A program made the translations under genes and the position numbers. Positions 26,450 through 33,018 of a DNA stretch of 64,000 nt are shown here, piece by piece (within the stretch, counting starts at the first letter, position 1; the number at the start of each line of letters is the position of its first letter). Origin of the DNA: Chitinispirillaceae bacterium (GTDB taxonomy: Bacteria; Fibrobacterota; Chitinivibrionia; Chitinivibrionales; Chitinispirillaceae); the NCBI GenBank assembly GCA_016932075.1, contig JAFGDP010000149.1:30613-94612 (forward strand), given 5' to 3'. The notes below the pieces were generated by a model, which was not told the origin of the DNA, did no database searches, and saw nothing but the letters and a program-made list of their open reading frames with translations.

Positions 26450-26499
26450 AAAAGCCTTAAAAAACGCGTACGGTGCGAATTTTAAGGCTTTTTTCTTTT
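26450..26499 (+). terminator. rho-independent terminator after tRNA-Glu
   Basis: AAAAGCCTTAAAA (26450-26462) is complementary to TTTTAAGGCTTTT (26480-26492) and is followed by TTCTTTTC. A 17-base loop separates the arms. It would end the tRNA transcript. Confidence 0.85.
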
Positions 26500-26592
26500 C
26501 AGCTCCTCTCGATTCTGGAGAGCCCCTTAAAGGAATTAATGATAATCACATTCGGTATGGGACCTACAAACCTTTCGTGGTGTGACGATCCA

Positions 26593-27744
26593 TTAATAAG
26601 CCCCTCTCGCCGAAAGCATCGAAAAGGGCGTCTTGAAAATCAGCTTCAGATCCATCATTAACGACCAGCGCTGGATATAGTTGATGTCCATGCGTACCAT
26701 GGCGTCGAAGCTCGTGCAGCTGCGTCCCTCAACCTGCCAGATACCCGTAATTCCCGGCTTGACAGGAAATATTCTTTCGAGGTGCCAGTGGTCGTACTCC
26801 CTGACCTCATAGGGAATGGCCGGGCGCGGTCCGACGAGCGACATCTCGCCGCGCAGCACGTTTATTAGCTGTGGCAGCTCGTCGAGGCTGGTTCTTCGAA
26901 GCAGCGCACCCAGCGGCGTGACACGGGGATCGTTAACCATCTTGAACACCTGCGTTTTTGCCGGCTCGCCCGGGCCGCACGCCGCCCCGGACCCCCGTAT
27001 ATGTTTTCTCATGAACTCCACGTGAACGGAGTCGTCATTATCCGCGTACATGGACCGGAACTTCAGGAAGGTGAAGTGCTTCCCGCCCTGTCCGACGCGC
27101 TGCTGCCTGAATAGCACCGGGCCCCGTGAGGTCGCTTTGATCAGCAGCGGAATCATTATAAAAAACGGGGCGAACAGCAGGAGGCCCGCAACACTTCCGA
27201 TGATGTCGATGGCCCGTTTCATGCCGATGCGGCAGGCTCCGCCAACCGAGGCGCGTACTGAATCCGGGTACAGATGCCTGATAACCCGGCAGTCTTCTTC
27301 CGTACCCTCGCCGGGGTATACGATGCATGAAACCTTCCATTGCGCAATCTCTGTGTGGGGAAAGGTGTCGGTAAGGTTATTGAGCAGCTTCTCGCAGATC
27401 ACCGTTCTGCCGCCTTCGGAACACTCGGTATAGATGATACCGACAATCTGCCCCTGTCGGTACCATCCCTTTATGTCAATTTGACGGCAGGAGGCGGACA
27501 GCGCTGAATGGATTGTTTCAAGCGATGTATCCGCCGAGTGCTTTTTCAGCGAAGCCTGCAGATCGACAAGTACCAGCAGAAAGTGTTTTGCGGAGCGCTC
27601 TGCGCGTTTGCGTTCGATGGCAAGCATACTCTGGAATTCTTTTTCGTTAAGGAATAACGCCCCGCCGGCCAGGGATCCGCCGGAGCGGCGACGCTCCGGC
27701 ACAGACCTTCTGCCGCCGAATACGGGAAACCATTCTCCATTCAT
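26593..27744 (-). CDS. polyprenyl-phosphate sugar-1-phosphate transferase with degenerate GGDEF-like N-terminus
   Basis: A 383-aa protein in two parts. Residues ~185-383 are a bacterial sugar transferase (PF02397 type): membrane helix [20 protein letters not shown], then [42 protein letters not shown] with LVGPRP, and [13 protein letters not shown]. Such enzymes load the first sugar of an exopolysaccharide or O-antigen onto undecaprenyl phosphate. Residues ~35-160 ([19 protein letters not shown] … [19 protein letters not shown]) have the outline of a GGDEF fold but no GGDEF motif, so it probably senses rather than makes c-di-GMP. It has its own promoter and twin palindromes upstream. Confidence 0.9.
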   Translation of the reverse strand: MNGEWFPVFGGRRSVPERRRSGGSLAGGALFLNEKEFQSMLAIERKRAERSAKHFLLVLVDLQASLKKHSADTSLETIHSALSASCRQIDIKGWYRQGQIVGIIYTECSEGGRTVICEKLLNNLTDTFPHTEIAQWKVSCIVYPGEGTEEDCRVIRHLYPDSVRASVGGACRIGMKRAIDIIGSVAGLLLFAPFFIMIPLLIKATSRGPVLFRQQRVGQGGKHFTFLKFRSMYADNDDSVHVEFMRKHIRGSGAACGPGEPAKTQVFKMVNDPRVTPLGALLRRTSLDELPQLINVLRGEMSLVGPRPAIPYEVREYDHWHLERIFPVKPGITGIWQVEGRSCTSFDAMVRMDINYIQRWSLMMDLKLIFKTPFSMLSARGAY

Positions 27745-27798
27745 GGCCGCCTCCCTCTCGATTGTCGGTGGTCCTGCTGCGAACCTATGTGATGGTGT

Positions 27799-27827
27799 AA
27801 ATTAGCAGAAGAGCAACTTTTCGTCAA
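27799..27827 (-). promoter_or_regulatory. promoter of the sugar transferase gene
   Basis: Minus strand: -35 TTGACG (27827-27822), a 17-base spacer, -10 TAATTT (27804-27799). The predicted start near 27792 leaves a leader of about 48 bases. The two palindromes at 27829-27861 abut the -35 element on its upstream side. Confidence 0.65.
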
Positions 27828-27828
27828 C

Positions 27829-27861
27829 GCAATTTTTCTTGCATCCTGCAAGTTTTCTTGC
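27829..27861. promoter_or_regulatory. twin palindromic operators upstream of the -35 box
   Basis: GCAAGTTTTCTTGC (27848-27861) is a perfect 5+4+5 inverted repeat; GCAATTTTTCTTGC (27829-27842) is the same site with one arm mismatch. They are 19 bp apart centre to centre, about two helical turns, and sit directly upstream of the -35 element, the classic place for an activator. The neighbouring response regulator with a Fis-type helix-turn-helix is the obvious candidate to bind, but this is inference. Confidence 0.6.
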
Positions 27862-27904
27862 ACCTAAAGAGAGATTTGGACTGGAAAGGAGATGCACGTA
27901 TTCT

Positions 27905-28648
27905 CTATTCGCCGCGACCTGTTGGCAATGTTGACAAAAGGTTTTTCAGAGCCCTGCCCTGCCGGAGCGCTGCGAACGAGGAACACCGTTCAAGCGTATC
28001 CAGCGATCGCCGGGCGGACAGCAGCAGCTTTTTCCGGTCGATCCGTTCGAGCGACCGCCAGCGCCAATCATCCGACCGAACGTCACCAGCGATATGCATG
28101 CCACGCCCAAGATGACGTCCGATGCCAACGGCATTCTTCTCAAGCAACGTTCCCGCCCAGAGCAGCATGAGGTATGCTGACAGCTGCTTGCCGGTAAGCT
28201 GCTCGGCGCACGAGCGGTACCGTCGCAGCGTCCAGGTGCCGGAATGCAACTCATTACTCTGCGCGTTCGCGACCGCCGCGAGCAGTTCGAGCGCTGCAAC
28301 GACCCTTTTGGGGGGAATCGATGAGCAACAGACGAGCCGGTGGAACAGGTTCTGAAGCGCGAGGAGGAGCAGCGGGCCGTCTTTGTCCGGAGCAGCCAGG
28401 TAGCCGCATTCATTATCGGAAAGGTCGTCGGATAGCTGGATCGCCGCGTACTGCACCAGCACCGCCGCTCCCCGGTCGAGCAGTTCCCGGCGCCCAAGGC
28501 CGCCGTCTGCAGCCGCTTCGTAAACGAACTGAATAAAACCCTCATCGAGTTCGTCGAGTGTCGCCAGCAAACCTCTTCTCAGCCGGGGCGGGGACCGAAG
28601 ACCGGCGATCAGCCACAGGAGCCGCGTGCGCAGCAGGCCGGCGCTCAT
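27905..28648 (-). CDS. trans-isoprenyl-diphosphate-synthase-like protein (ComQ-like), divergent
   Basis: A 247-aa all-helical soluble protein. Features fit a class I isoprenyl synthase: a first Asp-rich motif DDLSD at residues 74-78 (IQLSDDLSDNE), a 'Q…E' helix NAQSNEL at 128-134, an LTGKQLSAYL helix at ~151-160 in place of the usual KT motif, AGTLLEKN, then LGRGMHIAGDVRSDD at 180-194 where the second Asp-rich motif is expected (DxxxD rather than DDxxD). The FARM-adjacent arginines of bulk prenyl synthases are not evident, so it is diverged, as ComQ and other peptide prenyltransferases are. It overlaps the kinase gene (28648/28645). It could alternatively be a non-catalytic isoprenoid-synthase-fold sensor. 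Confidence 0.6.
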   Translation of the reverse strand: MSAGLLRTRLLWLIAGLRSPPRLRRGLLATLDELDEGFIQFVYEAAADGGLGRRELLDRGAAVLVQYAAIQLSDDLSDNECGYLAAPDKDGPLLLLALQNLFHRLVCCSSIPPKRVVAALELLAAVANAQSNELHSGTWTLRRYRSCAEQLTGKQLSAYLMLLWAGTLLEKNAVGIGRHLGRGMHIAGDVRSDDWRWRSLERIDRKKLLLSARRSLDTLERCSSFAALRQGRALKNLLSTLPTGRGE

Positions 28649-30006
28649 ATTAACCTTTCGTCAATCTTCAGCTTCACCGTGACGACCGCCCCGGCGCCGC
28701 CACTCCTGTTGCCGCGGATCAGCGAGCCGTTGTTCGCCTTGAGTACACGCAAAGCGGTGTATAGCCCCAGGCCGGTACCGTGCTTCTTGGTTGTCTGGAA
28801 TCCCGTCAGCGGCCCAGCCAGCTGCACCGGCGTGAAACCGGGTCCATCGTCGGTTACGATGATCAGGAGTTCCCGCCCGTCTGGCGACAGGCTCATGCCG
28901 GTTTCGACCCTCGCGGCCGCGGCAGTACCGTTGCCCTGGCATGCGTTGATCACCAGATTGTTCATCACCCTGCGCAGCGCCTCGGGTCCGCCGAAAAACG
29001 GAATCTGCACGCCGGCGAACGCGGCGGGAATAGAGTTGACAAAGGCAATACCCGGAAACTGCCGCCTGGCCGCCGCAAGGACCTCCCTAACCACGTCGGC
29101 CGGCGCTACCGCGGCCGACTCGGGGTCGTTTTGCCGGGCCGACTGCCGCGCTTCGGAAAGAATCGTCTGCAGACTCTTAAGACTGGTCAGCAACATCTCC
29201 GCTACATCCGCGGCCTCGCGAAGCTTCTCGGCCGTGAGAGGCTTGGATCGTGCCAAGGACACAAACTGCGGCATCATGAGCAGGAGCCCGGACAACGCGT
29301 TACCCGCATCGTGGCTGCTCCCCCGCAGCTCTTCGAGGGTCTGCGAGATACGCACGATGGTGCGTGTGCGATCCTGCAGGATCTGGGCGTCCACCGCCTC
29401 GCGCAGAGCCGCCTGCTCGGTTCGCTTGTAGTAATCGCTGCGCGCGAACAGGCCGAGCAGAAGGTTTGTCCCAAGCGCCGTTGGTGCCGCAATACTCATT
29501 ATTGCCACGTGGGCGGCGTCGGTGTTCAGAAAAAGGCCGCATGATGCCGCAACAACCGACGCCATGATCGGGAAGGGCAACCTGATGTCTGAATGGAATA
29601 GGTGCCCGTGAAAAGAGGCCAGCAGAACCGGAAACGCGGCCATGACCGTTGCACCGGGAAGCGAGGAGAAAGCGACAAGCGACCACATATAGAACTGAAA
29701 CAGCGCGGCTCCCAGAAGCGATATCCATCCGAATGCGGCGGAGGAGAGTTCCTCCCGGCGTTCGAGGAAATCCATGACCATTGCGGGAATAAGCGCTGCG
29801 ATAAAACAGAGCGATGCGGGAATGAACCTGAGAGAGAAAAAATCACGCGGGCCCGGGACAAGGCCTGCCACGGCCATGCCTGAAAAACCGATAATGGCGG
29901 CGATAGCGACCGCTGCCCGCGAAGTCGTGGTCTTCCGTTGTGCCGGGTCAAGCGAACGGACCCAGTCGTCGAAGGAGGCTTTGATCTTAGTGATAATACC
30001 ACGCAC
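28645..30006 (-). CDS. multi-transmembrane sensor histidine kinase
   Basis: A 453-aa kinase. Residues 30-188 hold five or six membrane helices with very short loops, so the input probably comes from within or close to the membrane. A coiled linker leads to the dimerisation/phosphoacceptor helix, with His232 in GSSHDAGNALSGLL. The ATPase domain has an N box NNLVINACQG, G1 DDGPGFTP and G2 GTGLGLYTALRV. Start codon is GTG at 30006, with no clear Shine-Dalgarno, 15 bases after the small ORF, suggesting coupling. The visibly high GC of this operon compared with its neighbours may mark transfer. Confidence 0.9.
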   Translation of the reverse strand: MRGIITKIKASFDDWVRSLDPAQRKTTTSRAAVAIAAIIGFSGMAVAGLVPGPRDFFSLRFIPASLCFIAALIPAMVMDFLERREELSSAAFGWISLLGAALFQFYMWSLVAFSSLPGATVMAAFPVLLASFHGHLFHSDIRLPFPIMASVVAASCGLFLNTDAAHVAIMSIAAPTALGTNLLLGLFARSDYYKRTEQAALREAVDAQILQDRTRTIVRISQTLEELRGSSHDAGNALSGLLLMMPQFVSLARSKPLTAEKLREAADVAEMLLTSLKSLQTILSEARQSARQNDPESAAVAPADVVREVLAAARRQFPGIAFVNSIPAAFAGVQIPFFGGPEALRRVMNNLVINACQGNGTAAAARVETGMSLSPDGRELLIIVTDDGPGFTPVQLAGPLTGFQTTKKHGTGLGLYTALRVLKANNGSLIRGNRSGGAGAVVTVKLKIDERLI

Positions 30007-30021
30007 TGGACATTGACAACG

Positions 30022-30357
30022 CTATATATACATCACTCTGGCGCCCTTTGCCGCATTTCGTCGGTTGGTCTCGGCGATCGCCGTACGCAAGAGCGCGTCG
30101 AGCTTTTGCGCCACGGACTTCTCGTACGGGCCGGTTACCTTTATAGATGAAACCGTCGCTCCGGCGAGCACCTTATGAATGGCGTCAACCAGCGGCTTGA
30201 CCTCTTTCGAAAGCTGTTGCTTGCCGATCGATCCCTCGAGCAGGTTGCACTTCCCCGCCGCTGCCAGGTACGGCCCGAGCGATTTGACCACACCCAGCCT
30301 CCGAGACGTGCTTGCCGTTCCTGACCGTGACTGCTTTTTGTAGATACCGCTTTTCAT
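30022..30357 (-). CDS. 111-aa basic protein of unknown function inside the kinase operon
   Basis: The ATG at 30357 has AAAGGAG 8 bases upstream and was chosen over the open frame to 30375. The N-terminus is basic and Ser/Thr-rich (KKQSRSGTASTSRRLG), followed by amphipathic helices (EVKPLVDAIHKVLAG, VAQKLDALLRTAIAET). There is a single cysteine, Cys37 (AAAGKCNLLEG), no tryptophan, no signal peptide and no membrane segment. I recognise no family. It sits between the regulator and kinase genes and could be an adaptor, a phosphorelay partner or the substrate of the prenyl-synthase-like enzyme; none of these can be shown from sequence. Confidence 0.65.
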   Translation of the reverse strand: MKSGIYKKQSRSGTASTSRRLGVVKSLGPYLAAAGKCNLLEGSIGKQQLSKEVKPLVDAIHKVLAGATVSSIKVTGPYEKSVAQKLDALLRTAIAETNRRNAAKGARVMYI

Positions 30358-30371
30358 GGCGCTCTCTCCTT

Positions 30372-30947
30372 TCAAACGTGATGGGGTGAAACGGACTGAG
30401 CTGATAATTGGAAATCCTTAATGAGCTGCTGGACCGCCTGTCGCGAGATTGCGAGAAGCCTGGCCGCCTGAACACGGTTACCGCCGGAACGCGCCATCGC
30501 CTGCTCCAGCATGGTCTTCCGAACCCGCCGCACCATCTCGTGGTATGACCGCCGGCCGACCTGCGATGCGACCAGATGGGTCATGTCCGGCGGGTCGGCG
30601 ATGATCGCCTCGATGGTGGCGATGAAACGGTCGAAATCCAGTGGCTTGGGAATGTACACCAGCACCCCGGCCTGAGCGAGCCGGAACGCCTCGATGGGAG
30701 ATGCCTTGCCGCTGACGGCGAGCATGAGCGGCGCCGGCAGCATTTTCGACGCGGTCTCGATGACCCTGACGCCGGAACCGTTTTTAGGAAGGCGGATGTC
30801 GGCAATGAGCAGCTCCGGATTCTTGGCGAGAGAGGCGATTGCTTCCTGCTCAGTGGAAACGCTGGTCACCTCCGCACCCCAATCGCTGAGCGCGCCGCTC
30901 ATCGCCTTCCTCAGGAGAACGTCATCCTCGACGATCAGAACTCTCAT
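30372..30947 (-). CDS. response regulator with Fis-type DNA-binding domain (RegA/ActR-like)
   Basis: A 191-aa protein. The receiver domain has the acidic pair EDD at 7-9, the phosphoacceptor Asp50 in LLIADIRLP, a switch serine in LAVSGKAS and the conserved lysine in YIPKPLDF. A linker leads to a Fis-like helix-turn-helix at about 145-182 (LEQAMARSGGNRVQAARLLAISR, in part, then QAVQQLIKDF). There is no AAA+ domain, so it is not a sigma-54 activator; the layout is that of ActR/RegA/PrrA. First gene of the four-gene operon, with AAGGA upstream of the ATG. Confidence 0.9.
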   Translation of the reverse strand: MRVLIVEDDVLLRKAMSGALSDWGAEVTSVSTEQEAIASLAKNPELLIADIRLPKNGSGVRVIETASKMLPAPLMLAVSGKASPIEAFRLAQAGVLVYIPKPLDFDRFIATIEAIIADPPDMTHLVASQVGRRSYHEMVRRVRKTMLEQAMARSGGNRVQAARLLAISRQAVQQLIKDFQLSAQSVSPHHV

Positions 30948-31009
30948 CGCACCAACATCCTTGATTCGAACGCATAGGCTGCCGGGGTGGGCTATCTGAA
31001 ACGGGAGAT

Positions 31010-31038
31010 AATATACAAACGGGTACGCTGGATTTCAA
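31010..31038 (-). promoter_or_regulatory. promoter of the response-regulator operon
   Basis: Minus strand: TTGAAA (31038-31033), 17-base spacer, TATATT (31015-31010). The leader to the ATG at 30947 is about 55 bases. Confidence 0.65.
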
Positions 31039-31107
31039 GCAACATCAATAAGATCGAGAGGTTTTTCGTTTTGCATGTTCTTTTCTGTTCCCGGGCGCAC
31101 CACCACC

Positions 31108-31140
31108 AAAAAGAGGAAGGGGCGTTTCCGCCCCTTCCTC
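31108..31140 (-). terminator. strong rho-independent terminator of the 22-codon gene
   Basis: Minus strand: GAGGAAGGGGCG (31140-31129), GAAA tetraloop, CGCCCCTTCCTC (31124-31113), then TTTTT (31112-31108). A perfect 12-bp stem, ending the transcript 25 bases after the lysine-rich ORF. Confidence 0.92.
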
Positions 31141-31165
31141 TCAAACTCTTGTCCTGCGCAAAATA

Positions 31166-31234
31166 CTACTTCTTTTTCTTCGCTACTTTTTTCTTCGCTA
31201 CCTTCTTTTTCGCAGGTTTCTTCTTAGTTGCCAT
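31166..31234 (-). CDS. 22-aa lysine-rich peptide resembling a histone-H1/Hc1 tail
   Basis: The minus strand from ATG 31234 to TAG 31166 encodes 22 residues: MATKKKPAKKK followed by two VAKKK units and a final lysine, i.e. 13 lysines and the A/P/V spacing of histone-H1-like tails. It is preceded by a full consensus Shine-Dalgarno AAAGGAGGT five bases from the ATG, a near-perfect promoter, and followed by a perfect-stem terminator, so the unit is built for strong expression. Too short for ordinary gene finders. It probably binds nucleic acid or another polyanion; this is inferred from charge and analogy with AKKK-repeat DNA-binding tails. No in-frame larger protein adjoins it. Confidence 0.75.
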   Translation of the reverse strand: MATKKKPAKKKVAKKKVAKKKK

Positions 31235-31278
31235 CAACGACCTCCTTTGGGTTAGTTGGTTTAAGAAGATACATTACT

Positions 31279-31307
31279 ATAATACTACATACCGTGTTTA
31301 ATGTCAA
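31279..31307 (-). promoter_or_regulatory. strong sigma-70-type promoter of the lysine-rich peptide gene
   Basis: Minus strand: perfect TTGACA (31307-31302), 17-base spacer, TATTAT (31284-31279). The predicted start near 31272 gives a leader of about 38 bases that contains the AAAGGAGGT ribosome-binding site. Confidence 0.82.
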
Positions 31308-31744
31308 ATAAAAGCACAGCATATTGTATCAATTGTCAGTTTAAATAAAAATTAAACTGCGGTTACATTAAAGCCTTTAAATAACCCTTTCGCCTACAAC
31401 CAGCATAAAAAAAAGGTTTCACGGGCATTGTTTGTCAAATAATAATTTACACAGGAATATTTTTTCAATAAAAAAAATTTGTCCGCTTTTCGGCGTCGCG
31501 CATGTCGCTCAAAGTATTCGAAGGCAAAAAAATAACCGGACGTTTTATCATGACAGGAGTAATGAACAGAACGCGGTTGCCGCGATAAAAAAAATCAACG
31601 TGCATTGAAGCACGATTCCAAGATAGTATTCGAATCGCAGACCAGAAAAAATCGGATGCTTTTTTCGAAAAATGCGGGAACAGGGATTAATGTATTTTAT
31701 TCTGCTTCAGCACACCCATCACCGTATCAAGAAGGAAAAATGCG
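31308..31744. other. AT-rich region without a supported gene
   Basis: About 440 bases between the lysine-rich peptide gene and the decayed tail-fibre-like gene. It contains a perfect hairpin CAGTTTAA…TTAAACTG (31337-31359), several A-tracts and no reading frame with a credible start. Base composition is clearly more AT-rich than the GC-rich signalling operon next to it. It may be a regulatory region or an insertion scar. Confidence 0.4.
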
Positions 31745-32158
31745 ATGAGCACCAAGGCGGACACCGGATGGGTAAACACGAAGATCGCTAACATCGGCAC
31801 GGCGCAGATCCCCGATAATGCCGTGACAACCATACGATCGCCAACATTACCGGACTGCAATCTGCGATCGACGGAAAGGCGGGCACTGCGAATCCAACAT
31901 TCACGGGAAATGTCACCCTGAGCAGCGGAACCGGTCTGGTGGTGAATCCGGACAATACGGTGGATTACCGGAGAGCGGTGACGATAAGGAACGGTGATCT
32001 TACATGTGGTCATGGTTTCAGAATATTCACTGGAGCAATGGACGGCATCAGGAGGCGGTGAAAGAACAGAACACAATCGTCAACAAACAGAACCAGGAAA
32101 TCAAGAACCTTAAACGCGATCTTGCAGCCTTAAAAAAACTTCGATATCATGCCCCGTA
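31745..32158 (+). pseudogene. decayed tail-fibre-like surface protein gene (frameshifted)
   Basis: Three frames read together give one recognisable protein. From ATG 31745 (AAGGA upstream): MSTKADTGWVNTKIANIGTA and QIPDNAVTT; then, after a frame change near 31830, NITGLQSAIDGKAGTANPTF and TGNVTLSSGTGLVVNPDNTV, the 'SAIDGKA…PTFTGNV' repeat of phage tail fibres and related surface proteins; then, after another shift near 32000, QEAVKEQNTIVNKQNQEIKN and LKRDLAALKKL, like the C-terminal coiled coil behind S74 chaperone domains. The S74 core itself is missing. It ends inside the start of the methyltransferase gene. Sequencing error could explain the shifts but not the missing core. Confidence 0.5.
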
Positions 32159-32826
32159 AAAAATTCCGCAACCGGCATTATGCCCACTGGCTGGTGAGCC
32201 ACATCTCTCTTCAGGAGCTCAAAAGGGTCATTCCATCATATCTCAAGGGAATCACCATTGATGTCGGATGCGGGGAAAAACCGTACCGTGATTTTTTCGC
32301 TCCCTACGCTGAAAAGCATTATGGAATTGATTTCCCCGGCATGCTGCACGACAAGCGTTTGGTTGATCTGTTCGGCTTGGCGGATGGATTGCCGTTAAAA
32401 GACCGGTCCGTTGACACGGTTTTTGCATCGGCTGTTCTTGAGCATCTGGAGGAACCAATTGAAGCCATCAAAGAATTCAACAGGGTGCTCAAGCCCGGCG
32501 GTTGCGTTATTGCTACTGTTCCACTGTTCTGGCACGTGCATGAAGAACCGCGGGATTTTTTCAGGTTCACGTCCTACGGTATCACACACCTTTTTTCCAA
32601 GGCCGGGTTTTCCATCGAAATCATCAAACCGATGTCGGGGTTCTGGGTGACCTTTGGTCAGCACCTTTCCTACATGGTGTTACGGTTTCATAAAGGACCG
32701 ATAAAACTGATCCCGGTGCTGCCGCTGATTGCACTGCTGATTCAAGGGATGGGATTTCTGCTCAATACCATTGACCGGTCCGAGCGCTGGACCTGGGCGT
32801 ATCTTGTCGTGGCCCGGAAAGATTAA
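32149..32826 (+). CDS. class I SAM-dependent methyltransferase (Methyltransf_11-like)
   Basis: A 225-aa protein with the SAM-binding loop TIDVGCGEKPYRDFF, a motif II FASAVLEHLEEPIEAI and motif III LKPGGCVIATVPLFWHVHEEP, typical of Methyltransf_11. The HEEPRDFFRFTSYGI stretch recurs in methyltransferases of surface-glycan loci. The last 40 residues include a hydrophobic helix (LIPVLPLIALLIQGMGFLL) that may touch the membrane. The start codon lies within the end of the decayed upstream gene. Substrate unknown. Confidence 0.85.
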   Translation: MPRKKFRNRHYAHWLVSHISLQELKRVIPSYLKGITIDVGCGEKPYRDFFAPYAEKHYGIDFPGMLHDKRLVDLFGLADGLPLKDRSVDTVFASAVLEHLEEPIEAIKEFNRVLKPGGCVIATVPLFWHVHEEPRDFFRFTSYGITHLFSKAGFSIEIIKPMSGFWVTFGQHLSYMVLRFHKGPIKLIPVLPLIALLIQGMGFLLNTIDRSERWTWAYLVVARKD

Positions 32827-33018
32827 GAACGTCTATGCCTTCGCACAACTACAACAAAGACCTCAACCCGCGCCTGTTCGGGACAGATCCGGCAGGCAGG
32901 AGCGCCTCTTCTGCGCCTTCTGATGCCCCGCGTACGCGGCAGAAAACGCATGTACAACAAAAGTGCGTTGAACTTGCTTTTTTAAGCGATCACACTCGTT
33001 GGATAAAGATCCGCCCCA

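Noticed and set aside
30022..30357. The 111-aa protein as a true ComX-like pheromone precursor
   Set aside because: It lacks a tryptophan and is longer and more basic than ComX. Kept only as a hypothesis with Cys37 as an alternative acceptor.
30987..31301. 104-aa plus-strand ORF with a Phe-rich stretch (FFFATFFFATFFFAGFF)
   Set aside because: The Phe run is simply the antisense reading of the lysine-rich AAG/AAA codons of the 22-aa peptide gene.
31687..32076. 129-aa minus-strand ORF with a hydrophobic end resembling a phage holin (LLDTVMGVLK)
   Set aside because: It lies antisense to the frameshifted tail-fibre-like gene, has no ribosome-binding site, and its first two thirds are not protein-like. 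The holin resemblance covers too few residues.
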